In this document: positions 33,230 to 44,237 of the stretch, piece after piece | Numbering within the stretch: position 1 is the first letter of the stretch | Layout of the letters: each line of letters begins with the position of its first letter | Source of the DNA: Kingdonia uniflora | Taxonomy: Eukaryota > Streptophyta > Magnoliopsida > Ranunculales > Circaeasteraceae | Reading direction: 5' to 3' | Length of the DNA: 64,000 bases | Assembly (NCBI GenBank): GCA_014058105.1 | Contig: JACGCM010000155.1 | Coordinates: 2,480,001-2,544,000 of the forward strand | The notes under the pieces: model-generated | What the model was told of the DNA's origin: nothing | The model's database searches: none | Seen by the model: only the letters and a program-made list of their open reading frames with translations | Translations under genes and position numbers: made by a program

Positions 33230-35065
33230 CACCTTGAAGTACTAGTTTGTGCCTTGGAGAAAGTTATTGAGATACGGATAATATCTCTAATTCTATCGAA
33301 AGGATTGTTGGGGACATTTTTCTTCTTCTTTTGAGGCCTATCTTGATCACGGATCCACATTATACGTACAAGAAAACATATCCTCTAAAATGTCCAGTTT
33401 TTCGAGCATGTGATGTTTTTTCTAAAATCTTACTTTTAAATGCTTGAAATATGTTTTTAAAAAATAGTGAAAATGTATATAGGCTGACTTATAGATTCTC
33501 AATAATTGTGTTTATGTTATTCAACCAAGAAGAAGACTTCATGTTCTACTGCCACATTTACTTCTTAGAAATAAGATAAGCTTACTACATAGTTCAATGC
33601 ACTTGTTCCTGAAAATTATATAACATAAACTTTGCCGTTGATCCAGCCACCCGAACCAAATGGAATTTTGATTGGGAATGTATACGGGCATTATTATTCC
33701 TATGATCAATGCCATTGAAACATATTTGTCTTAAATCCTGAACAAGTTTTACAATTTCAAATACTGAAATTCCCGACCAACACAACGGCTGAATACCCCA
33801 CACCATCCTAGACTTCATATTCGATTTTCCACCTCAGCAGGAGCCAAATACACAGCCGTTGATCGTATACCCAAAATCACAAATTCGATCTAAAATTAAA
33901 TACTCAATTAGTCAATTTACAAAAAATTTAGCTTCATTCATTGAGATACGTAAAATGTGTCTGTAAACATTCCGAGGATATGGAGAGATACTAACTATTG
34001 GATTATGAATGGGATAGTGACTTCCAGTATTAATTTCCAGAAACAACTCAAGAACATCACTACAGAATCAAAATTGAGAAAGAGAGAGAGAGAAAACCAC
34101 CATTGTTTCTTCATCTTCTAGCTTTAAATTGAGAAAGAGAGAGAATCACCGATTGGGGTCATCAACAAGAACGGCCAAGAGAAATTTACACTAATTGGCC
34201 GCTCAGGAATCGCCGCTTCAAGTGGTTTGTTGGCTCTTTGTTTAGTATGTTTTCAGTTGTTTTCGCTGAATACTTGTGTCTTGGCGTTGGTTATAGGTAC
34301 GTTCTTATTTAATCCCAAATTCAGAACATGATTATGCTTTTTTATTATTTATTGTTTTTGATAATTAATGTGTGAATTCTGCATTAAGTTAAGATGAGAA
34401 TGATTTTGTTTTACAAGATAGCAAATTTCCCCCAGCTATAATAGGAAGAAAGGGATAAAAATAGGTACTTAATGCAAATGGTTTCCGGATGTTCTTCAGG
34501 TTTCTTGAGTTGATCGCAATAGCTATTTTCTCGACAACATTTTAAGAATCTAGTTTCTTGGAAGTTAGACCGGAGTATTTATCCTTGATGGTCTTACCAA
34601 GAATCTAGTATTTCTTGGAAGTTGATTTGCAACAGTTGTTTGGTCCAAGCAGTCAATGCAATTTGTTCGTAGAACTCCACTTTGAAAATGTGGTGTTGAC
34701 TGTTGGTTAACTTCAGATTCTGTGTCCGAAGGCTTTCAAAGTTTCACTATTAGTATTCATTCTCGAAATATCACCGGAATTAGCTCTGAGATCTCCTAGA
34801 GATGTATCCCTTCCAGTACTTGTTCGACTGAGCTGGGATGTTCTTCTTTTAAGAGTGATAGGCCACTATAATAAAATCATGTGCTTCACTGCCACATAAC
34901 CCAAAACTGCCAAAACATTCACGGACTTGCTTTTGGCAAATTTGTGGAAGTCCTAGTGAATAAATTTCAGATGGTTCTCTTCCGAGAGAATCTGGTTTTA
35001 GATAACCAACTGCATTTGCAAACTCACGTCAAAGCATCATGTAGAGAGAATCAGTGCAAAAGAGG
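33230..35065. other. Gap without recognisable genes
   Basis: It is AT-rich. Two (GA)n runs within a directly repeated 'aattgagaaagagagaga' unit lie at about 34072-34145. Short frames at 33594-33818 (minus) and 34881-35105 (plus) have no recognisable family. Confidence 0.5.
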
Positions 35066-36195
35066 GGACGGGCCAGCCAAGGATCATAACATATATTGGT
35101 GGTAGTAGAGTCCCAATGTGGCGAGGACTATGGCAGGGGCACAGCAGCTCTCGGCTCTACCACGGACCAGGCTCGGAATAACCTGTAGAGGGTGTAGGAC
35201 AGGAAAGCGAGTTAGATCCCCGGCATGAATCGGGTGTAGGACAGGAAAGCTAGGTAGATCCTCGGCGTGAAAGAGGGTGTAGGACAGGAAAGCGAGGTAG
35301 ATCCTCGGCATGAATCGGGTAGAGAGGCTAGGCCACATATAAGGACGGATCTGCATTACAGTCTCATCAAAAATTGGGTGGAGAGGCTAGGCCACAAATA
35401 AGGACGGATCGTGCATTACAGTCTCATCAAAGCGTTATGGATCCTATGCAGTCGAGTCAACTCTTTCTTGGCTTTGGAGTGCACTATATACGCGAAGGCG
35501 AGGTAGAGGTGGAGGCCTCAGAGGATGCGTACGTTGGTGTGGGATTGGACATCAAAAGTAGAAGATGCGTACGTTGGCGTGGGGTTGGACATCAAAAGTG
35601 GAAGATGCGTACGTTGGCGTGGGATTGGACATCAAAAGTAGAGCATTGGTGCGTTGGCGTGGGATTGGACATCAAGAGTAGAGCATTGGTGCGTGCAGAC
35701 CTCCAGTAGACTATTCGTTAGAGCGGTCGCTAGCCTGGAATCAGAGTAGAACAGGCGCTCTCTATTAGGTTTTGCTTTTGGAGGGAGCATCCTGGGCGGA
35801 GAAGCATTGATCAGTCTGGCTATGAATAACGAGATCAGAGTGGTGGCCAGTCTCTCTCATCTCTTCTTTAGTCTAGTCTAGGGTTGCATGGGATAGGGCA
35901 TCGGTCCAGCCAAGGATCATAGCATATAGTGGTAGTGGTCTAGCCAATCTTGGGCCAGGTGGGAGCATTGGTCAGTCTAGCTTCTCGTCGCATTGGAGTC
36001 TTCATCGGTCCAGCCAAGGATCATAGCATATAGTGGTAGTGGTAGTGGTCTAGCCAGCCTTGGGCCAGTCTCTCTCATCTCTTCTTTAGTCTAGCTTCTC
36101 GTCACATTAGAGTCTTCATCAGTCCAGCCAAGGATCATAGCATATAGTGGTAGTGGTCTAGCCAGTCCAGCCTTGGGGGAGCATTAGTCAATCTA
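35066..36195. repeat. Mosaic of minisatellites
   Basis: Four repeat types follow one another. A 42-bp unit ('ggtgtaggacaggaaagc') occurs about 3 times at 35191-35319. A 60-bp unit ('agaggctaggccac') occurs twice at 35317-35434. An exact 40-bp period ('gatgcgtacgttggcgtggg') occurs 4 times at 35521-35697. A dispersed unit 'ccagccaaggatcatagcat' plus 'tatagtggtagtggtctagcc' occurs near 35072, 35913, 36012 and 36125. The 111-codon frame at 35374-35709 is a by-product of the 40-bp repeat. Confidence 0.8.
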
Positions 36196-37770
36196 GCTTC
36201 TTGTCGCCTTGAGTCCTTTTCTCAACGGTCTTAATTAGATTGGGAACAATAATTGGATTGCCATATCTCCTTGCCAGGTCTTCAAAATGTAGCTTGGTTG
36301 TCTGGTATGTAGGATCGTATCTCTATAGGATAATATCAGGTTTAAGACTAAGTCTAGCAGCTTCTTTAGGCCAGAAAAGGGGAATTGAACCCCGCATATG
36401 CACCACAGAACTCATTTTCCCTTTGCAAGATCCAGATTCTTCAACAAGAACAATTTGTTCTGTTTCAACATCATTTGCAACCCTGCCGCGGTCATTTACA
36501 CCCTTTTTTAAATAACGTTTCCCTGCAAAATGGCGCAAATGTTTCGAAATAGGATATACACTAAACTCCCGCCCGAATTGACAGCCTAACCTGCTTAAAA
36601 TGTCCGTGAACTAGAGCAAGCATCCAGATAGTATTGCTGATTAAGACAAAACCCCAAACACATACTGAAACCGATTCATATGTTACCCTTTCTTTATTTA
36701 AAGTACTGATTTAGACATTATGACCTGTCATCATTATATGCTTGAAATTAAAGATACACCTTAGAGGTTTTCAACTTTGACTTTACCCATCAAATCTAAT
36801 GTTTGATTTTTCTGCAAGTCTAATTTCAATTACCTAATGGAGGTTAAGAGTCATAATATTTCTTGAATGTTCAACACCAATAGCCAAAAGGAGGCAAGTC
36901 TAAAGTCGGATACTTTTTGGGGTATAAGGTCCAATTTTAATCATGTACTGGGGGTTAAAGTCAAATAATCCCATGCAGGTTCAGTAGTTCTGTTCAGTTT
37001 TAAAGCAAGAGCTCAAAAGACAGCAGCATATGACCTCAAAAAGAGAAAGAGTAACGGTAGAAACCGATATAGTTGAGATACGTAATGTCTAAGATGTGCT
37101 CCTGAATGCTCATAAACCTGCTTGATAAAGGGTCATGACCACAATGTTTTTCAGCTGAATGACAATTATTCAATATTATATTCCTATATGATAGTTTTAT
37201 TTTGGCGAATTGTTTGGCGATTGCCACACTTGGAAAACATTGTGTTGCACAGTTAAACGAGGTATACAGCATGAAGTTTTCAGGTTCTTGCTTACTAAAT
37301 ACCTCTGCGTCTTATCATGATGGACTTTTTCTTCTATTTAAGTTCGCATAATTTTTTTTATAATTTTTTAGTATACTATTTGGTGCATTTTGATCAAATT
37401 AGTTTTTTTTAGTATACTGTTTGTTGCATTTTGATCAAATTAGTTGTGTTAGAAATGCATTCCGCACAAACATGTTTTCTTAGGGCATATTTTTCTCACC
37501 AATTGCCAATACATTTTTTTGTAAGCTACGCATTATAGGATATGTGTGACTATAGAAGAAATCTTTAGTAAATCAACACTCGATAAGAGCTTCTTGTATC
37601 TAAGCTCGGTTTTAGAGTGCGCGACATCAGTCTCAATCAATACATGTGATTCTGATCATCTGGCTTTCATCGATACTATGAGAATCAAATAATACGACTC
37701 CGTAAAGTTAATACAACCGGCGATACCGAAGAATTCTAGCGATGAAAGAATGAATGCTAGTAATACACCT
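36196..37770 (-). pseudogene. SAC-domain phosphoinositide phosphatase, fragments
   Basis: SAC phosphatases remove phosphates from phosphoinositides on membranes. On minus, 37765-37440 translates to 'FFGIAGCINFTESYYLILI', 'DVAHSKTELRYKKLLSSV' and, after a frame slip, 'FYSHTYPIMRSLQKNV'. Further down 36538-36196 gives 'RHFAGKRYLKKGVNDRGRVA', 'NDVETEQIVL', 'RGSIPLFWPKEAARLSLKP' and 'YGNPIIVPNLIKTVEKR'. Both blocks are in the right order for the plant SAC family. An in-frame stop lies after 'DIIL', and the catalytic CX5R(T/S) region is absent. The fragment ends exactly where the minisatellite mosaic begins. Confidence 0.75.
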
Positions 37771-38995
37771 CTCACTATCCTCATATGAGTACTGTTGTTT
37801 GCTATATTCCACTATGTACATTGTCTGGCCCATGTTGACGGGTTGTGGATCATAGGAACGCCATACATGCTGCACCCTTGTTACAAAATTCCCATTTATC
37901 AGCAAGTGGTCCATGATCTCACAATGCCCGTCAATACAACAACATTTAGAAATGGTAAGCTAAAACTCACTAGATGTGGTGAACGTGGGAATTTCTGGAT
38001 CTGTCACTCCGTCAAGATACTGGTAGTTTACAATATATTGCCATCAACAGTCATGGATACTACTGCCATATTTTTGTTTGTATTCATAAATTGAACTATG
38101 GAAAGCCTTAAGAGAATGTAAAGGATATAAGAGACTCTTAAGTTCCAGCTTCAATTTATTTGTCTTTCAAACACCCTAGCTGGTACCAAGATAGAAGGTA
38201 GACCATATCTAATTTTTATGACTTATACATGCATTTCAATAATTTGTTTCTTGTAAAGTTGAAATTCAACTAGCATAATTATTTTTTTAATTTATTCTGT
38301 CAAAGTGAAATAGTATAACGTGGTTTTGTTTTAATGATTTCACAGAGAGACGTTTGGTGGTCCGGGTATCGAGAGTCCATGTAATTGGCATAGAACAGCT
38401 TATAGTACTTTTTGTGATGTTGGCCTCTTCGGCATTTTTTAACATAGTTAAAGCTCCCGGTCTCGGATTAGGTGCAAGGTACATATTCGCAATAACAACA
38501 GGACGCCTTCTTCTCATCGCAGCTACAATTTTTCTATCATTTGTTCCTTGGTTTGTTGATAATGGTGATGTTCTCCTTCTGTTGCATCGTGACAGAGCTT
38601 ATGGTATGTATTTCTGACTTCACATGCAATGAGTTTTTGTTCGCTTGATAGTTTTAAATAAAAGGGAATTTATGAAGGCCTGGGTGGTCCTTCCTCCTTG
38701 TATATCCTCTGCCCAACCCCTCCCTCACTATCTCTCCCACTTTCTTTATCCCTTTGGCCTTTGCTATGGTTGAATTCATTTTCTCAATGGCCTTGCCATG
38801 TTAAGTTATAAGTCCCATGCCTTTAAAATCTCAGAGTTGGACTCAGAATTTAGTTCTTCTCTATCTTCTGCTCATCCATTGATGGGCCACCTAGAAAGGT
38901 TTCTCTATTGTGATGCATTCCTTGCATTTGATACTTACATCTATACTGAATTGTTGATTTATCTATTCTGCTACCTCTCAGCTCAAGTACGAATG

Positions 38996-40074
38996 AGGGG
39001 TGGCAATGGGTCGGGTTTGGGGCGGGTGGAGTAATACCATCCCCATACCAGCCCCATTACCATTTAACTTAAATGGGGAATACCCAAACCCGCCCCGTTT
39101 AAATTTGCCAATACCAAACCCGCCCCATCACCCATTTAACACCCGTTTATCCTAAGTGGGAATCCCCAAACCCGCCCCGCAAACCCGTCCCATTTATGAA
39201 ATTTTACAAAAAAAAATAGAAATCACCTGTACAAAAAAAAATAAAAAATACTAAACTAAATCAGGTGCATAGTGCACACACACACACAATAAAAGATCAT
39301 GCAATATGCTACATTGCAGTAAGAACAAGCATCATAGAATGTGCTGCACTGCAATGGTTATATTCGTATCTTATCAATCACTTGAAATAGATCAAATCAG
39401 AATTAAGATTGAAAATGTTGAGACTAATCTTAGTAACTTGTAAACGTTGCGACTTAATTGGTGTTTCAAGCTTCTGGATTGTTGGAGACTTGGAGGAGTT
39501 ACCTGAATTGATTAGTGGTCTCTCTAATTTGCAAACGTTGTATACTTTCTGAAACAGATCACTGATGTAAACGTTGTTCCAATCGATTGGTAATCTATCC
39601 AATCTTCGTAAACTTCCTAATGAATGATGTAGAGGTTGAATTATAAAATGATCGCAAACTTAATTGTTGTTCAAATCTTCGTAACCTTGAATTTGGAGGA
39701 TGAAGGTTGAAATGATTCAAATGGAAATGAAGGTTGAAATGAATTTGGTAATTGGTACAGACTAATGTCTGATCACAGAGGTTGAAATAAATTTATAGAG
39801 GTTGTGGAGGTTGAACTTGAAGGAAGTAAGAGAGGAGGAAAGAAGTGATTAAGCGAATTAGGTTACTCATATTCTCATAACTCATAAGGGTATTCAGGGC
39901 ATATCATATATAATTGGGTCGGGTGACGGGGCCCCGTTTATTTAAGGCTAAAACCAGACCCGCCCCAATTAATAAATAAGTATTTTTTTTTACCAAACCC
40001 GCCCCATAACCGCTATAGTCATACCATACCCGCCTCATTAAGGGCGAGGCGGGGCGGGTTAAATTGCCAGCCCT
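38996..40074. mobile_element. hAT-like non-autonomous element, about 1.08 kb
   Basis: The left end AGGGGTGGCAATGGGTCGGG and the right end, read inverted, AGGGCTGGCAATTTAACCCG, form terminal inverted repeats. GC-rich 'aacccgccccat' words repeat inside both ends in inverted orientation, and the middle is AT-rich with no ORF. AGGG(G/C)TGGCA is a hAT-style terminus. A clean 8-bp target duplication was not found, so the class is tentative. It separates two pieces of the sphingomyelin-synthase-like pseudogene. Confidence 0.6.
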
Positions 40075-40193
40075 ATCCTGGTGAATACCTAGCAAAATGG
40101 AGATCAATGGATGTCTTTAGTGGTATTCTCAGGCCCACTGCAGTTAATCATCCGTGGTACACTGTGCTGCTAACGGCAATTGGTGGAGGGTAC

Positions 40194-41173
40194 TGAAATT
40201 CCTAGACGCTTGAGACTAGTCGATTTCGAATAAATTAGGTCTAAAATTGATAGGTCCAAATTCTTTTGAATTAATGGTATATGCTTAACCTAGTTCAAAT
40301 CAATACAATTATCTAATGTCAAGCAAGTAGTTGGAAATTTAAAGACAAGGGCAAAGATTTTTAACCCTGTGGGAAACCTTTCTCTGGAGAAAAACCCACA
40401 CCGACAGGTCGCTGTCGAATCACCCGACAGCTAAACAATCCACTATTGAAATTAAATTATAAGTATTCAATTACTTACAGACTTGATAAGCACATCCCGT
40501 GGTTACCTCTCTTCTAATTGAACTCCTCGCAATCAATTCCACTTTCTCGCAACGCCTCGCTTCGGATAACACACCAAAGCTTCAAAACTTGAATCGCTCA
40601 AACTTTACAAATTAATGATTAGGTTTTCTAAATCTCTCCGATTGATTCAATTTGAGTTTTACTTCGCGTTGAATCGCTCGTTAAAATCTCTCCTCTCTCT
40701 AAATATCAAGCTCTGAAAAAATAGGTTTTGGAAGAGGCAAGTTCTAAAAAATAAAAAGTTTTCTTTTGTAGGAAAACAGAAATCGCGTTCTCTGTTCTAA
40801 TAGAAATAAATGTATTCGAATAAAAATTAGACTGAGCCAATCTATTCGAATAAAAAGAAATTTATTCGAATAAAAAACGGCCTGAGGCATTTTATTCGGA
40901 TACAATAAAATATATTTGAATATAAATGTTCTTAGTTCTATTCGAATAGAAGTTCTGTTATCTTAAAAAGACATACTTATTACCTTTTTCATACTCTGTA
41001 AAAATACACTGGCTTGATATTATAGAACAAGGAGATAGAAACCCACTTACCTGTTCAGTGTCAGTCCAGCTGCAGTCACTCAAGGTGCAATCTCTGACGA
41101 CGAGTAACCACGAGATAATGCTGACATCTAAACTAGACACGGAATGAAACAAACTCCAACTATGGATGTTTCA
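40194..41173 (-). mobile_element. Solo LTR, 980 bp
   Basis: It begins TGAAATTCC and ends GTTTCA, and is flanked by GGTAC on both sides (40189-40193 and 41174-41178), a perfect 5-bp target duplication. No internal region exists. TATTCGAATA-type palindromes at 40810-40945 resemble those of the gypsy LTRs at 15171-20496 and suggest minus orientation. It interrupts the conserved motif of the sphingomyelin-synthase-like pseudogene. Confidence 0.75.
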
Positions 41174-41835
41174 GGTACAACGATATTTAGTGGGCACTTG
41201 CTTGTCGTTGTATTAACAGCCACATGGACGGTATGAGTTATATTTAGTATCTTATTTACGGTTCAGCTATTGTTCACTCTCTACTTTACGTAGTTCTGAT
41301 AAACTTCTTCATTTTGGTTGTTTGTGGGAATAGCAGGATTTGTCCTTGAACAATAGGCAGCTGAAAAGAAAGTGATATGGGAGGTGGAAAAACAAAACTA
41401 AGCTTGCGGCTCCTCTGATGCAAACAAAAAAACCAAGGTATCATTTAAATTTCTTGGGACCCTTATTTCCTACTGTACACTTTAAATGTAAGATATTTGT
41501 AAACTTTTAGTCATAAATTTTGAATACAGTGAAATTGGAGAGAGAGAGAGAGGTTTTAGTGAAGTGTTCCAGAGAGATACTGTGAGGGAGGGTGAGAGGA
41601 GAGAAAGGGATCAACAAATAGTGTTGGTTTAAGAGGGAAAATTTGAATGAAGTGTATTGGTATTTGGGCCTGATTCATTTACTTGCTACTCTTGATTATC
41701 ATTTATTTCTTGGGACCATTATTCTTACTATTTCCAAAATATGATTTGTAATCTTTCACTAATGAATTTCGTATTGCAAGTCCTTTAATATCATGAGGCC
41801 TCTAATATTATATGTACTTCTTATTCTGCAGGTTC

Positions 41836-42024
41836 CATTGCTTGTATTGCCATAAAGGTATGAACAACATCATCCGTCATAATGGGATAAAACATTGGAA
41901 GCTTCGGTTCATTTGTGAGGTACCGACATGCCTGAATGCTTATCGGGATAAAGTCCTATTAGGTACCCACATGTACGACAGACATGGGGCACTCTATTCC
42001 CAAGCCCACATGAAGGTGCTTTAA
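41836..42024 (+). pseudogene. C2H2 zinc-finger-like fragment
   Basis: An open stretch preceded by an acceptor-like 'ttctgcag' encodes two finger-like units: 'CLYCHKGMNNIIRHNGIKH' (C-x2-C-x9-H-x4-H) and 'CEVPTCLNAYRDKVLLGTH' then 'MYDRH' (C-x4-C-x12-H-x4-H). It ends with a stop at 42022-42024. Flanking exons are not recognised. It could be the last exon of a small gene or a fragment. Confidence 0.35.
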
Positions 42025-42454
42025 GTGATATGTCCAAAAGCTGAAAGTTCATATACAAATACAAGGAAAGAAAAACAAGGGGACGGTGACATCCCCTAAA
42101 ATTGCACTATTCAATCTTAGAACATTTTCTGTAATCCCCAAATTTGTACATTTGTAAGTAGTACAAAGATTTGTTAGACAAGGCTTGTATATTGAACTAT
42201 TCAATCATAGCATAAATGGATTTTCAGTACAAGCTTTGTATGTTTAAATATTTTGTAGACAAGGTTTGAGCAATATATGTGAATGGAGGTGCTCTCGAAT
42301 GAATTTCTTTGTGTAACAGCATAACAAATTCAAAGGTGTATGCAAGCAAAACAAATAGATGCTAGAAAGTAAAAACACACAGAGATATTAGTACGAAACC
42401 TTTTTTTAATCACCTATCATCTCATAAAACAATCATCTTCATCTAGATCTACTA

Positions 42455-42990
42455 GCTTAGTCAAGGTGCAACCCATACGGGTCCTGGGGAGGTAGAGACT
42501 TCATCAAATGGCAAAGGTTTGACACATCTATCTTTCAAGCTGTATATACCTAGATCGTGACATGGGTCGTCGATAAAGTAGATACAGTTCCGTTTGCAGC
42601 TTGGAATCTCAGACGTGGAGATAGCAAAAGAGTTGTTGCTTCCAACAAATAAAGCACAATCACCTAAATAAAGCACAATCACCTAAGCTCTTCGACTTGA
42701 ACCACTTCTTGGTTTTAAGATCCAAGCTATAAATTTTAAACCTGGATGTCTTGTAAGACGTGGACAAACCAACTTTCACGTTTTCATCTATGTGGCGGAA
42801 GACTAATTTGAGCTTTCCACCAACATCAACCAGATACTTTCCATCGAAAGTATCTTCCCGAAGCGGCGAATCAGCTAGCAATACCATAGAAGGATGATCA
42901 TCAATGTTGCATAATAACACTCTTGCAGCTGCATCAACAGCATAGAATTGCTCCTTGAAATATATGACTTGAAATATATCAAGTCATTGA
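42455..42990 (-). pseudogene. DUF295 F-box/KIB-type protein, C-terminal fragment
   Basis: On minus, 42990-42660 has 'YFKEQFYAVDAAARVLLCN', 'DGKYLVDVGGKLKLVFRHID' and 'FKIYSLDLKTKKWFKSKSLG', followed by 'DCALF'. 42682-42461 continues 'CALFVGSNNSFAISTS', 'CKRNCIYFIDD' and 'PGPVWVAP'. This is the C-terminal part of the DUF295 beta-propeller-like domain of plant F-box proteins, which act in SCF ubiquitin ligases. The two frames are shifted by a 19-bp tandem duplication (42648-42666 and 42667-42685). The F-box and N-terminal half are missing. Confidence 0.75.
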
Positions 42991-43372
42991 ATCTTTGAAT
43001 CAGTCACCAAAAAGCAACAAATGTGAGCCGCTTTTTTCACTCGATCACAACCATTGGCGGGAAAGAATTGCACCCATAGTAATACTTAGAATAAACCTAC
43101 ATAAACAACACAAAACTTAAATATTTTAGAAGTTTGTAATAACATAATCTATAGGCTAAATATCAAACTCAAGTCCCCTGAAGTCGATTTTTTCCCTTAA
43201 GAGCAACACTACACTAGTTTAACTAAATTATGGGATTTTTTTCCATTAAGAGCAACATTTTTACATCAACATACATTGACTAGATTTGATTTATTGATAC
43301 TAGACTTGCCAAATAATTAAACAAATATCAACCTAAACTTTATTACTCTAATTTCATCAAGAATTTGAAAAC

Positions 43373-44160
43373 TGTGAGGGCTTATTTCTAATCCTCATAC
43401 TAAGTCCGATATTCGAGCTCATATAGTTCGAAGTTAGTACACGGGTAACTAACCAAGGGCTGAAGGCAAGCAGTTCACAATACAGACTTCCACATTTACA
43501 GTTCGGGGATGTCGAAGCGTCCAATAACATCGTACTACAGAAAATACTTAGATGTCTATTAAGCAGTTCGAATACGTGCAAACACTATTAGAGATCGTGT
43601 ACTCACCTACAGTTCGGAGATATCGAAGGTTCCTGTGACTTCGCGCTACAGAAGATACTCCCCCACTTATCAGCAGATCGTATGCACGCGAACATCATAA
43701 GAGATCGTATTTTCCCAACGGTCTAAAGTTACAGCTAAAGAATATTAATAGATCTGTTATAGATCAACAAATATCAAAACGTTACAGAAGACCATTATGA
43801 AGACTCATCAAAACCTGATATTGTAACGTCCCTCATCAATGTAACCAACGGTCATATTATAAGACCTATAAAAAGAGATCTGGAGATCAGAATCAAGGAC
43901 GGCTATTTGTCACCCAGAGAACTTTGAGAGAAAGTCATCATTACCAGAACTCAGATACCCAGTCTCTTTCTCTGTGTAATAGCTAGCATCTATATAAAGA
44001 TCATACTTTCATAAATCCTCATGAGAGGTCGTGGTTTTTAACCCATTCAAAGGTTTTCCACCCTAAAACTCATGTCAATTGCTTTTAGTTCCCAACCATA
44101 GTTCTACATTTTGAAGGTATAAAACACTGTTTTCGGTCTCCACAAAAATAGGCTATTACA
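43373..44160 (+). repeat. 5' LTR
   Basis: It runs TGTGAGGGCT...GGCTATTACA and has the same length as the 3' LTR. A TATA-like 'cctataaaaagag' lies near 43864, and the R/U5 region shares 'tcataaatcctca(t/g)gagaggtcgtggtttt' style words with the LTR remnants at 1-215 and 59600-59770. Confidence 0.9.
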
Positions 44161-44180
44161 TTTGGCGCCGTCTGTGAGAA
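44161..44180 (+). other. Primer-binding-type site
   Basis: TTTGGCGCCGTCTGTGAGAA directly follows the LTR. 'tggcgccgtctgtggg' is the usual sequence at this place in many plant Tat/Athila-lineage elements. Which tRNA primes it is not clear from the window. Confidence 0.7.
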
Positions 44181-44237
44181 TCAAAGCATACACTCAACGT
44201 TCTCCAATCCAGTTTTTATCGCATTCACTTTTGAAAG

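Larger units (their letters stand above)
38341..41237 (+). pseudogene. Sphingomyelin-synthase-like (PAP2-C family) gene, fragments
   Basis: Three exon-like pieces on plus can be chained. 38341-38617 has 'HRTAYSTFCDVGLFGIF' and, after a frame slip, 'LGLGARYIFAITTGRLL' with hydrophobic membrane stretches. 40078-40193 has 'GILRPTAVNHPWYTVLLTA' and 'IGGGY'. 41179-41237 has 'FSGHLLVVVLTATWT'. The last two pieces meet as a Gly-rich turn, Asn-Asp and F-S-G-H, like the C-G-D-x3-S-G-H signature of sphingomyelin/inositolphosphorylceramide synthases, where the His is catalytic. An element at 38996-40074 and a solo LTR at 40194-41173 lie between the pieces. The family call rests on motif memory only. Confidence 0.45.

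Noticed and set aside
33594..33818. 74-codon minus-strand frame
   Set aside because: No domain seen and no splice or gene context around it.
35374..35709. 111-codon plus-strand frame with repeated 'GVGLDIKS'
   Set aside because: It comes from the 40-bp minisatellite, and the repeat changes frame along its length.
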